A stretch of DNA of 40,466 nucleotides from Prevotella sp. CAG:1031 (GTDB taxonomy: Bacteria > Bacteroidota > Bacteroidia > Bacteroidales > Muribaculaceae), in NCBI GenBank assembly GCA_000431215.1, contig HF985602.1, positions 63,526-103,991 on the forward strand. The letters run 5' to 3'. Under the pieces are notes generated by a model, which was not told the origin of the DNA, searched no databases, and was given only the letters and a program-made list of their open reading frames with translations. The position numbers and the translations under genes are program-made. Positions 22,194 through 30,187 of the stretch are shown one piece after another. Positions within the stretch are counted from its first letter, which is position 1, and every line of letters begins with the position of its first letter.

Positions 22194-24488
22194 ATGGATA
22201 TTTTGTTTCTCTGCGTCGTTGTTTTTCTGTTTCTGCTCGCCATTTTCGATCTCTCGGTGGGAGTCAGCAACGACGCCGTCAATTTTCTCAATTCGGCTAT
22301 AGGCACCAAAGTGGCCCCGTTGCGCACAATCATCATCATAGCCTCGGCCGGCGTATTCATCGGGGCGGCGATGAGCAACGGGATGATGGACATCGCCCGC
22401 CACGGAATTTTCCGTCCCGAGAACTTTTCGTTCTACGACCTGATGTGCATTTTCATGACAGTCATGGTCACCGACATCATTCTTCTCGATCTGTTCAACA
22501 CCCTCGGAATGCCGACGTCGACAACGGTGTCGCTCGTTTTCGAGCTTCTCGGCGCCACATTCGTCGTCGCTCTGATAAAGATGGCAGGGGGCACCGACCT
22601 TGGATTCGCCGACCTTCTCAACACCGAGAAAGCTCTGTCGGTAATTATAGGTATCTTCCTGTCGGTTGCGATAGCATTCGTGTTCGGAACCGTCGTCCAG
22701 TTTCTGTCGCGACTCATTTTCTCATTCAACTACCGCAGCCGGCTTCGTTGGAAAATTGGAATATTCGGAGGGATATGCACTACGGCCATAGTCTATTTCC
22801 TGCTGATCAAAGGAGCGTCGGGACTCTCTTTCATGACACCCGAAGTGAAAGCCTGGATAGCCTCACACACAGCTCTGATCATAGGCTGCTCGCTTGTCGG
22901 ATTCACTATTATAATGCAGACGCTCCACGCTCTCGGAGTCAACGTGCTCAAGGTCATCGTCCTTCTGGGCACATTCTCCCTGGCAATGGCATTCGCCGGC
23001 AATGACCTCGTGAACTTCATAGGAGTTCCGCTGACCGGACTGGCATCGTTCGCCGACTATACCGCCAACGGAAACGGCGACATACACGGATTCATGATGA
23101 GCTCGCTCAACAGCCCGGCCGACACTCCGCTATATTTCCTAATCGGAGCCGGAGCCATAATGGTCACGTCGCTGGCCACCTCGAAAAAAGCCCGAAAGGT
23201 TTCGCAGACCGAAATCGGCCTCGGAAGTCATGATGCCGGCGACGAGATGTTCGGATCGTCGCGGATAGCCCGGCGCCTTGTCAGATGGTCGCTGTCGCTG
23301 ATCTCGTGGGTTCGCGGACTCATTCCCAAGCGAATACGCCGTTCCATAAACCGACGTTTCAATGCCGAAGACAGCATTCTCGAACAGGGAGCCGCCTTTG
23401 ACCTCGTGCGCGGATCGGTAAACCTCGTGCTGGCCGGAGCGCTGATTGCCCTCGGAACATCCATGAAACTGCCGCTCTCGACAACGTTCGTCACCTTCAT
23501 GGTTGCGATGGGCACCTCGCTGGCCGACCGCGCCTGGCAGCGCGAATCGGCCGTATTCCGAATCACAGGCGTGTTTTCGGTTATCGGCGGCTGGTTCCTC
23601 ACGGCCGGTATAGCCTTCATAGGCGCCGGAATAATTGTCGCGGCTATGCACTATGGCGGCTCATGGGTAATGTTCGCACTGGGCGCCCTGACAATATATC
23701 TTCTCATCCGCAGCAACCGGCGTTTCCGCGCCAAAACCAGAGAAGAGGACGGCGACGCTCTGTTCCACTCAATTCTGTCGACCCGCGAGCCCGACCGCCT
23801 ATGGCCTATGTTCATGATTTATCTCAGCGGAAAGCAGCAGTCATTCCTTGAATTCGCCTCGGCGAACTACAACAGCGCGATGACAGCATTCCTGAACGAC
23901 GACGCGCGCACACTCGGACGCATCGACCGCGCTCTCGGCGACGCAAAAAGCCGGCTTAAGAACGACCGCCGCAAAGAAACTCTCTGCCTACGCCGGCTTC
24001 CACGCGAAATCGGCATCGAAAAAAGCGCCTGGTTCTATCTCGGCAACAACAGCTGCATGTCGGTTCTATATAATCTGCGCCGTATAACGGAGATCTGCCG
24101 CGAACACGTCGACAACAACTTCCTTCCGCTGCCCGAACGCTACCGGGCCGACTTCTCCGACATAGCCGTCGAGGTAACAACGCTCTTCAACGACATCACC
24201 GCCATGATCTCCGACTCCACCCCCGAAGCCGTCGACATGCTCAGACAGCACTGCGACGAGATCAAGAACCGCATATCAAATCTCTATCACGGCCTCTATG
24301 ACCACATCCGCGAGGGAGACCAGTCGTCAATGGCGGTTCTTTACGTTTATCTCAACACGCTTCAGGAAACGCGCGAAATGGTATCGGCGCTGCGCAAATA
24401 TCTCCGCTCCTACGCCAAAATGCTCGACAACAGCTATAGAGGTCACCACTCGATAGCCGCTCCGCCATCCGAAATCGCGGCATTGTGA
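22194..24488 (+). CDS. Inorganic phosphate transporter, PiT family, with fused C-terminal helical domain
   Basis: A 764-residue inner membrane transporter. The two PiT signatures are present: GVSNDAVNFLNSAIG near residues 23-37, and AGNDLVNFIGVPLTG near 270-284. About eleven hydrophobic helices fill residues 1-510, with a basic cytoplasmic loop around 345-400. The last 230 residues are soluble and helical, reminiscent of PhoU/DUF47 domains that accompany PiT proteins as separate genes elsewhere. PiT transporters take up metal-phosphate driven by protons (or sodium). The ATG at 22194 is chosen over a TTG 13 codons upstream that would lie in the promoter. It follows the two-component genes by 91 bases and has its own operator-like repeat. 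Confidence 0.88.
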   Translation: MDILFLCVVVFLFLLAIFDLSVGVSNDAVNFLNSAIGTKVAPLRTIIIIASAGVFIGAAMSNGMMDIARHGIFRPENFSFYDLMCIFMTVMVTDIILLDLFNTLGMPTSTTVSLVFELLGATFVVALIKMAGGTDLGFADLLNTEKALSVIIGIFLSVAIAFVFGTVVQFLSRLIFSFNYRSRLRWKIGIFGGICTTAIVYFLLIKGASGLSFMTPEVKAWIASHTALIIGCSLVGFTIIMQTLHALGVNVLKVIVLLGTFSLAMAFAGNDLVNFIGVPLTGLASFADYTANGNGDIHGFMMSSLNSPADTPLYFLIGAGAIMVTSLATSKKARKVSQTEIGLGSHDAGDEMFGSSRIARRLVRWSLSLISWVRGLIPKRIRRSINRRFNAEDSILEQGAAFDLVRGSVNLVLAGALIALGTSMKLPLSTTFVTFMVAMGTSLADRAWQRESAVFRITGVFSVIGGWFLTAGIAFIGAGIIVAAMHYGGSWVMFALGALTIYLLIRSNRRFRAKTREEDGDALFHSILSTREPDRLWPMFMIYLSGKQQSFLEFASANYNSAMTAFLNDDARTLGRIDRALGDAKSRLKNDRRKETLCLRRLPREIGIEKSAWFYLGNNSCMSVLYNLRRITEICREHVDNNFLPLPERYRADFSDIAVEVTTLFNDITAMISDSTPEAVDMLRQHCDEIKNRISNLYHGLYDHIREGDQSSMAVLYVYLNTLQETREMVSALRKYLRSYAKMLDNSYRGHHSIAAPPSEIAAL

Positions 24489-24520
24489 ATTTGCAAATGT
24501 TAAAATAAAGTGTTAATTTT

Positions 24521-24546
24521 GGGCCGAAGCGTTAACGCTCCGGCCC
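24521..24546 (+). terminator. Terminator-like hairpin after the phosphate transporter
   Basis: GGGCCGAAGCG at 24521-24531 pairs with CGCTCCGGCCC at 24536-24546 around TTAA, with one A-C mismatch. A short CTTTC follows and a TTTT precedes it. The stem is strong, and the site lies between the transporter and the next operon. Confidence 0.65.
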
Positions 24547-24630
24547 CTTTCGTTATCGGCCGAAACTTTAATAGACTTTCGTTGTTAACATAATAAAGCT
24601 TAAACCCTCCGACAGATCATAAACTCCGCG

Positions 24631-26148
24631 ATGAAAAAATCGACGATATGGTTCCTCGCCATCATAATGGCTCTTACATTCATGGGGCTGCTGTATGTGC
24701 AGATCATTTATATGCGCAACATGGTGAGGATGCGCAACGACCAGTTTGCCGAGGGGGTCAAAAGAAGTCTCTACAGCGTCACTACGCGCCTCGAACAAGA
24801 CGAGACAAAGCATTTCCTCGACGAAGACATGGCCAATATCGAGACCTCGTTTCTACCTCGCTACAACGCCGACGGAACTGCCGTGATGGGCACCTACACC
24901 TCGACATTCAAGACGCCCGAAGGGCTCACCGGCGGCATCACTCTCGAACGTCAGCTCGACAACGACAAAAACAATCCGAAACGAGGCTATCAGACAAATC
25001 AGGAAATTCTACGCGGCCTCTACCTTTATCAGAAAGGACTTCTCAACGAGGTCATACTGAACATCATAAGCCGATCGAGTGACCGCCCCATCTCCGAGCG
25101 GGCCGATTCGGCGAAAGTGGCCGGATATATGACCTCGGAGTTCAACAACAACGGGCTCGACCTCCCGTTCGAATTCGCCGTCGTCAACAGGGTTGGCGCC
25201 GTCGTCTACAAGACCCGCGACTTCAATACCGCCTCGGCCGAGCCCGGAAGCATGTTCGTGCAGACTCTTTTCCCAAACGATCCCACCAACAAGATGAACT
25301 ATATCAAGGTCTATTTCCCGACCAAAAGCGATTATATCTTCTCGTCGGTGAGGTTCATGATTCCGTCGTTTTTCTTTACTCTCATTCTGCTTCTGGTGTT
25401 TCTCTACACTATTATAGTTGCCTTCAGACAGAAAAAGCTGACAGAGATGAAAAACGACTTCATCAACAACATGACCCACGAATTCAAAACGCCTATCTCG
25501 ACCATATCTCTGGCGGCCCAGATGCTCAACGACCCGGCCGTGCTGAAGAGCGAGAATATGCTGCGCCACATCTCGACCGTCATCAACGACGAGACAAAGC
25601 GGTTGCGCTTCCAGGTAGAGAAGGTTCTTCAGATGTCGATGTTCGACCGCCAGAAAGCCACTCTGAGGCTCACCGAGGTCGACGTCAACACCGTTGTGGC
25701 CAACGCCCTCCACACCTTCAAGCTTAAGGTCGGAAAATACGGTGGCTCAATCGAGGCGCGTCTCGACGCCGACGACTCTATTATCGAAGTCGACGAGATG
25801 CACTTCACCAACGTGATATTCAATCTTCTCGACAACGCCCTCAAATATCGCCGTGAAGACGTTGCGCCCCATCTGGTCATAGCCACGCGCAACCGCGACA
25901 ACGACAAGAAACTCGAGATCAGCGTAGCCGACAACGGCATAGGAATACGCCGCGACGACCTCAAGAAGATTTTCGATAAATTCTACCGCGTTTCGACCGG
26001 CAACCGCCACGATGTCAAAGGCTTCGGCCTTGGACTCGCATACGTCAGGAAAATGGTCGGAGAATTCGGCGGAGAAATCACCGTTGACAGCGAATTCGGA
26101 AAAGGAACAAAATTCAATATTATATTACCGTTAACTAAAACAGACTGA
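24631..26148 (+). CDS. rprX: Sensor histidine kinase, RprX-like
   Basis: A 505-residue kinase with two transmembrane helices (about 6-26 and 243-265) and a periplasmic domain of about 215 residues. The kinase core shows His283 in NNMTHEFKTPIS, the N box NLLDNALKYR, the G1 box ADNGIGI and the G2 box GFGLGLAYV. Size, domain order and the kinase-then-regulator gene order match RprX of Bacteroides fragilis, a system first found through its effect on tetracycline resistance and porin expression in E. coli. The signal sensed is not known to me. It is separated from rprY by two bases. No clear consensus promoter is visible in 24547-24630. Confidence 0.85.
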   Translation: MKKSTIWFLAIIMALTFMGLLYVQIIYMRNMVRMRNDQFAEGVKRSLYSVTTRLEQDETKHFLDEDMANIETSFLPRYNADGTAVMGTYTSTFKTPEGLTGGITLERQLDNDKNNPKRGYQTNQEILRGLYLYQKGLLNEVILNIISRSSDRPISERADSAKVAGYMTSEFNNNGLDLPFEFAVVNRVGAVVYKTRDFNTASAEPGSMFVQTLFPNDPTNKMNYIKVYFPTKSDYIFSSVRFMIPSFFFTLILLLVFLYTIIVAFRQKKLTEMKNDFINNMTHEFKTPISTISLAAQMLNDPAVLKSENMLRHISTVINDETKRLRFQVEKVLQMSMFDRQKATLRLTEVDVNTVVANALHTFKLKVGKYGGSIEARLDADDSIIEVDEMHFTNVIFNLLDNALKYRREDVAPHLVIATRNRDNDKKLEISVADNGIGIRRDDLKKIFDKFYRVSTGNRHDVKGFGLGLAYVRKMVGEFGGEITVDSEFGKGTKFNIILPLTKTD

Positions 26149-26150
26149 TT

Positions 26151-26855
26151 ATGGAAGAACGTTTGCGCATATTATTATGCGAAGATGACGAAAACCTCGG
26201 GATGCTCCTTCGCGAGTATCTCCAGGCAAAAGGCTTCAGTGCCGACCTCTTCGCTGACGGCGAAAGCGGTTACAAGGCCTTCCTGAAAGGGAAATACGAC
26301 ATTTGTGTGCTCGACGTCATGATGCCCAAGAAAGACGGTTTCGCACTGGCACAGGAAATACGTACCGTAAACTCAGAAGTGCCCATTATCTTCCTGACGG
26401 CAAAATCGCTCAAGGAAGATATTCTCGAAGGTTTTAAAATCGGAGCCGACGACTATCTCACCAAACCTTTCTCGATGGAAGAGCTCGTGTTCCGTATCGA
26501 GGCAATCCTGCGCCGCGTCAAAGGCAAAAAGGGGAAAGAGGTTACGATGTATAAGATCGGCCGGTTCACCTTCGACACTCAGAAACAGGTTCTGATGATC
26601 GGCGACAAGATCACCAAGCTGACGACCAAGGAGAGCGAGCTGCTCAGTCTTCTCTGCGCCCACGTCAACGAGATTCTCGAACGCAACTTCGCCCTGAAGA
26701 CTATCTGGATCGACGACAACTACTTCAACGCCCGTTCGATGGATGTCTATATCACGAAGCTGCGCAAGCATCTCAAAGACGACCCGTCGATCGAGATCAT
26801 CAACATCCACGGAAAGGGCTACAAGCTCATCGCCCCCGAACCCGACCAGAAATAA
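26151..26855 (+). CDS. rprY: Response regulator, RprY-like (OmpR family)
   Basis: A 234-residue regulator. The receiver domain has the acidic pocket EDD at 11-13, the phosphorylated Asp55 in VLDVMMP, Thr83 and Lys105 in DDYLTKPFSM. A winged-helix domain follows a Lys-rich linker (KGKKGKE) and carries SMDVYITKLRKHLKDD, then INIHGKGYKL. The close resemblance of the first 30 residues to RprY as I remember it and the pairing with an RprX-like kinase support the name. In Porphyromonas, RprY has been linked to control of sodium-translocating NADH dehydrogenase and stress genes. A hairpin between it and ispE may end the operon. Confidence 0.88.
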   Translation: MEERLRILLCEDDENLGMLLREYLQAKGFSADLFADGESGYKAFLKGKYDICVLDVMMPKKDGFALAQEIRTVNSEVPIIFLTAKSLKEDILEGFKIGADDYLTKPFSMEELVFRIEAILRRVKGKKGKEVTMYKIGRFTFDTQKQVLMIGDKITKLTTKESELLSLLCAHVNEILERNFALKTIWIDDNYFNARSMDVYITKLRKHLKDDPSIEIINIHGKGYKLIAPEPDQK

Positions 26856-26859
26856 GGCT

Positions 26860-26886
26860 CCGCAGGCAGCCACGCTGCCACTGCGG
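26860..26886 (+). terminator. Hairpin between rprY and ispE
   Basis: CCGCAGGCAGC at 26860-26870 pairs with the arm at 26874-26886, an 11-bp stem with a two-base bulge and a 3-base loop. A short TTTT follows nine bases after the stem, too far for a classical intrinsic terminator. It may be a weak terminator or a processing site. Confidence 0.45.
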
Positions 26887-26911
26887 GCATCACGGTTTTA
26901 CGGAACCCGTT

Positions 26912-27763
26912 ATGATGACATTTCCTAACGCCAAAATCAACCTCGGCCTGCTGATTACCAACCGGCGGGCCGACGGTTATCATGATCTGCTGACAGTTTT
27001 CTGCCCCGTCGGATGGCACGACATACTCGAGATAGTGCCGTCGGCGGTCGGCCACGACACCCTCGAAGTCGGCGGCAACGGATGCGATTGTCCGCCTGAA
27101 AAGAATCTTGTCATGAAGGCAGTCGGCGCTCTCCGCCGCGAATTTCCCGATATGCCTTTTGTCGAGATTTTCCTCGAAAAGTTTATCCCCGACGGCGCCG
27201 GTCTCGGCGGCGGATCGGCCGACGCAGCCTTTACCCTGCGCAGCCTCAACAGCCTTTTCAGCCTCGGACTCTCCGACGATCGGCTTGCTGAGATCGCCGC
27301 CACAATCGGCGCCGACTGTCCGTTTTTCATCTATAACCGCACGATGACCGGAACGGGCACAGGCACTACGCTCTCTCCGACCACGGTAAACTTCCCCGAA
27401 GGCGGCTCGATAGCCATAGTAAAACCGCCCGTCGGCGTTTCGACGCGCGAAGCTTATGCCGGCGTAAATCCGCGACCCGCTGCCGTCGACCTTGCCGACA
27501 TCATAGCCCGCAGGCCTGTCGGCGAATGGAAAGATCTCGTTGTCAACGACTTCGAAGAATCGGTTTTTGCCGCTCATCCGCGTCTGTCCGAGATAAAACG
27601 GCGTCTCTACGAAAGCGGAGCGCTATATGCCTCAATGTCGGGATCGGGAAGCGCGCTGTTCGGAATATTCGGCAAAGGCGACGTTCCCGACATCGAGCTC
27701 GAATTCGAAGACTGCGACTGCAAGATTGTTCCGGCCGACATCGCAAACAGTCTCTCAAAATGA
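26912..27763 (+). CDS. ispE: 4-diphosphocytidyl-2-C-methyl-D-erythritol kinase
   Basis: A 283-residue GHMP kinase that phosphorylates CDP-methylerythritol in the MEP pathway for isoprenoid precursors. Visible are the N-terminal substrate motif PNAKINLGL (5-13), the glycine-rich ATP loop GAGLGGGSADAA at about 95-106, the IGADCPFFI motif with the likely catalytic Asp, and the C-terminal motif SMSGSGSALFG. Length is typical for the family. Two ATGs are adjacent at 26912 and 26915, and either could be used. It lies 56 bases downstream of rprY beyond a hairpin, so it may have its own promoter, which I could not locate. Confidence 0.95.
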   Translation: MMTFPNAKINLGLLITNRRADGYHDLLTVFCPVGWHDILEIVPSAVGHDTLEVGGNGCDCPPEKNLVMKAVGALRREFPDMPFVEIFLEKFIPDGAGLGGGSADAAFTLRSLNSLFSLGLSDDRLAEIAATIGADCPFFIYNRTMTGTGTGTTLSPTTVNFPEGGSIAIVKPPVGVSTREAYAGVNPRPAAVDLADIIARRPVGEWKDLVVNDFEESVFAAHPRLSEIKRRLYESGALYASMSGSGSALFGIFGKGDVPDIELEFEDCDCKIVPADIANSLSK

Positions 27764-27836
27764 GTTTAATTTATTTTAACAGCTTGTGCACACCGCAAAC
27801 TGCATAAAAAATCGTTTCTTTGCATATCTATTGTAT

Positions 27837-29048
27837 ATGAGACGGTTTTTTATTTTATATATTCTGCCCGTTATCGCCCTGATGGCGATTCTGTCGTCGT
27901 GCGGCGACAACGACGAGCCCATGCCCGTCGAGCCTGAAACTCCCACCGGGCCCGACAAGCCCGTCGGGCCTGACCCTGACGACGCTGACAAGACGCCGCT
28001 GACTCTTCTAATTTATATGGTTGCCGACAATTCGCTCGGAACCCTCGGATTCGCCGAACAGGATCTCTCGGAAATCTCTACTGCGATGTCGGAGAACGCG
28101 CTGGGAGAGAACGCCCGGCTGCTCGTCTACAAGTCTATGCCCGGCGTCAACAAGGGGGTTGTTCCCGAACTTGTCGAGTTCACCGACGGCGCGCCCGAAC
28201 CTAAGCTTCTGAAAAGCTATCCCGACGACCCTTCCATTTATTCGACATCGGAAGAACGCATGGCAGAAGTGCTTGAGGATGTCCGCGAGATTGCCCCTGC
28301 CAAAGAATACGGGCTTATTATGTGGAGCCATTCGACAGCATGGCGCACCGAAGATTCGGCGCTGCCTGCGCGCAGTTTCGGGCAGGACCGCGACCGGCGT
28401 ATGGCCATTCCCGCTCTCGGAAGAGTCCTAAACAAGTTCAGCCACAAATTCATCTACTTCGACTGCTGCCTCATGGCCAACGTTGAGGTGGCCTATGAAC
28501 TGCGACACGCCACCCCTCTGATTGTGGCCTCGGGTGCCGAAGTCCACGGCGACGGAATGCCTTATCAGCTGACGGTGCCGATCTTCGCCAAAGGGGACGC
28601 CCGCGCCGTGGCTGAGAAAACTTTCGAATACTACGACAGCCGCAGCGGAGTAGACCGCTGGTGCACCCAGTCGGTTATCGAGACGGACAAGCTCGACCGT
28701 CTGGCAGCCGCTACACGTAGCCTGATGGAAACGGCAACACCGCTGTCGTCGACCCGTGGAATCCAGACCTACTCACCGACTTCATCTTTCCGCACCTACG
28801 ACATGGACGACTACGTCAGCCGTATCTCGACCGACGAGACCGCCTATCAGACATGGCTGACAATTCTTACCGAAGCCGTGACCTACAAGGCATCGACCCC
28901 CTACGTCAACGGCAACCACCGCATCGCAAAATATTGCGGATTGAGTTCCAACATTGTCACCTCTGCCAACGATGCCTCAAAATACCACTACAACGAGCTA
29001 CAGTGGTGGGCCGACGTTGTCAGTCATAACCCCAATTTCGCAGAATGA
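27837..29048 (+). CDS. Clostripain-like cysteine peptidase (C11), lipoprotein
   Basis: A 403-residue lipoprotein. The signal sequence ends in the lipobox LSSC with Cys22, followed by a Pro/Asp/Glu-rich spacer (23-52) that would hold the enzyme away from the membrane. The peptidase domain has a His at 165 in MWSHSTAWR and a Cys at 211 in FDCCLMAN, aligned with the catalytic pair of clostripain (DHG and DACLM in many relatives). Clostripain cleaves after Arg. In Bacteroides, C11 peptidases are known as secreted proteases such as fragipain, which activates fragilysin. The ATG at 27837 begins the signal peptide, so the longer frame upstream is not used. Its stop overlaps the MscS gene as ATGA. 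Confidence 0.88.
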   Translation: MRRFFILYILPVIALMAILSSCGDNDEPMPVEPETPTGPDKPVGPDPDDADKTPLTLLIYMVADNSLGTLGFAEQDLSEISTAMSENALGENARLLVYKSMPGVNKGVVPELVEFTDGAPEPKLLKSYPDDPSIYSTSEERMAEVLEDVREIAPAKEYGLIMWSHSTAWRTEDSALPARSFGQDRDRRMAIPALGRVLNKFSHKFIYFDCCLMANVEVAYELRHATPLIVASGAEVHGDGMPYQLTVPIFAKGDARAVAEKTFEYYDSRSGVDRWCTQSVIETDKLDRLAAATRSLMETATPLSSTRGIQTYSPTSSFRTYDMDDYVSRISTDETAYQTWLTILTEAVTYKASTPYVNGNHRIAKYCGLSSNIVTSANDASKYHYNELQWWADVVSHNPNFAE

Positions 29049-30163
29049 GGTTCCTTCAGATTCAGATGCCCTCGGTTCCGACCGACTCGATAAACATACC
29101 TGATCCGGCCGCCGGCCTGAAAGATCTAAAGGGGATGTCGCTCGACGACCTTCTGGCAAAACTCGCCAACGATGTTGTCACTTTTGCCATAAACCTCGCC
29201 ATCGCCATCGCCGTCTTCTATATCGGCAAACTGGTTATCAACAAGCTCTATCGTCTGACAGAGAATGTGATGACACGCCGCAAGGTCGACAAATCGCTTA
29301 TTACGTTCGTGCTGTCGTTTGTCAGAATCGTGTTGTATTTCATTCTGATAGTGACGGTCATCTCGATTCTCGGAATCGAAACAAGTTCATTCTTAGCTAT
29401 TTTCGCCTCAGCCGGTATCGCCATCGGTATGGCTCTGAGCGGCACTCTTCAGAACTTCGCCGGAGGTGTTCTGATTCTTCTTCTGAAGCCCTACAAAATC
29501 GGCGATTATATCGAGGCACAAGGCTTTGCGGGAACCGTCACCGAGATTCAGATTTTCAACACGATAATCTCTACCCCCGACAACAAGTCGATAATCATTC
29601 CCAACGGGCCTCTTTCAACTTCGAGCATCAACAACTGGAGCCGCGAGAGCTACCGGCGCATAGAATGGACTGTCGGAATCTCCTACGGCAATGACGTCGC
29701 GACGGCGCGCCGCGCTATTCTCGAAATCATCACCGCCGACCACAGGATTGTAACGACAACCATCGCCGCCCATCGCGCCGCCTTCGAAGCCGAAGAAGAG
29801 AAAAAATCTGAAATTCAGGATTCAGATGACGAAACGGCTGAAAAAACGCCGGCTACACACCATGGGCGCATCTGGCGCTTTTTCCACCGCAAGCATCGCG
29901 AAGCCCGCGACCGGATAGCCGCACAGGCCGAGATTGATTTCCGGCTGAGAACCGGATTTGAAGAGACTGACCTGAGTCCGGCTGTAGTTGTGACAAACCT
30001 CGGCTCAAGCTCGGTCGATCTCTCGGTCAGGGCATGGGCACCCACAGGCCTCTACTGGCCCGTTTATTTCGATATCAACGAGCGTATATATACCGACCTT
30101 CCCAAGGCAGGCATAGACTTCCCCTTCCCTCAGCTCGATGTCCATCTCGACAAGCAACAGTAA
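29045..30163 (+). CDS. Mechanosensitive channel, MscS family, with a charged insertion
   Basis: A 372-residue inner membrane channel. Three helices are visible (about 43-68, 85-112 and 117-147), the last being the glycine/alanine-rich pore helix (FASAGIAIGMALSGTLQNFAGG). The beta domain follows (PYKIGDYIEAQGFAGTVTEI) and then the alpha/beta domain. Between about 238 and 309 that last domain holds some 70 extra residues, rich in Glu, Lys, Arg and His, which ordinary short MscS proteins lack. MscS channels open under membrane tension and release solutes in hypo-osmotic shock. The gene begins inside the protease stop codon (ATGA), so they are co-translated. Confidence 0.9.
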   Translation: MRFLQIQMPSVPTDSINIPDPAAGLKDLKGMSLDDLLAKLANDVVTFAINLAIAIAVFYIGKLVINKLYRLTENVMTRRKVDKSLITFVLSFVRIVLYFILIVTVISILGIETSSFLAIFASAGIAIGMALSGTLQNFAGGVLILLLKPYKIGDYIEAQGFAGTVTEIQIFNTIISTPDNKSIIIPNGPLSTSSINNWSRESYRRIEWTVGISYGNDVATARRAILEIITADHRIVTTTIAAHRAAFEAEEEKKSEIQDSDDETAEKTPATHHGRIWRFFHRKHREARDRIAAQAEIDFRLRTGFEETDLSPAVVVTNLGSSSVDLSVRAWAPTGLYWPVYFDINERIYTDLPKAGIDFPFPQLDVHLDKQQ

Positions 30164-30187
30164 CCTACCATCACAACCATAGTAAAC

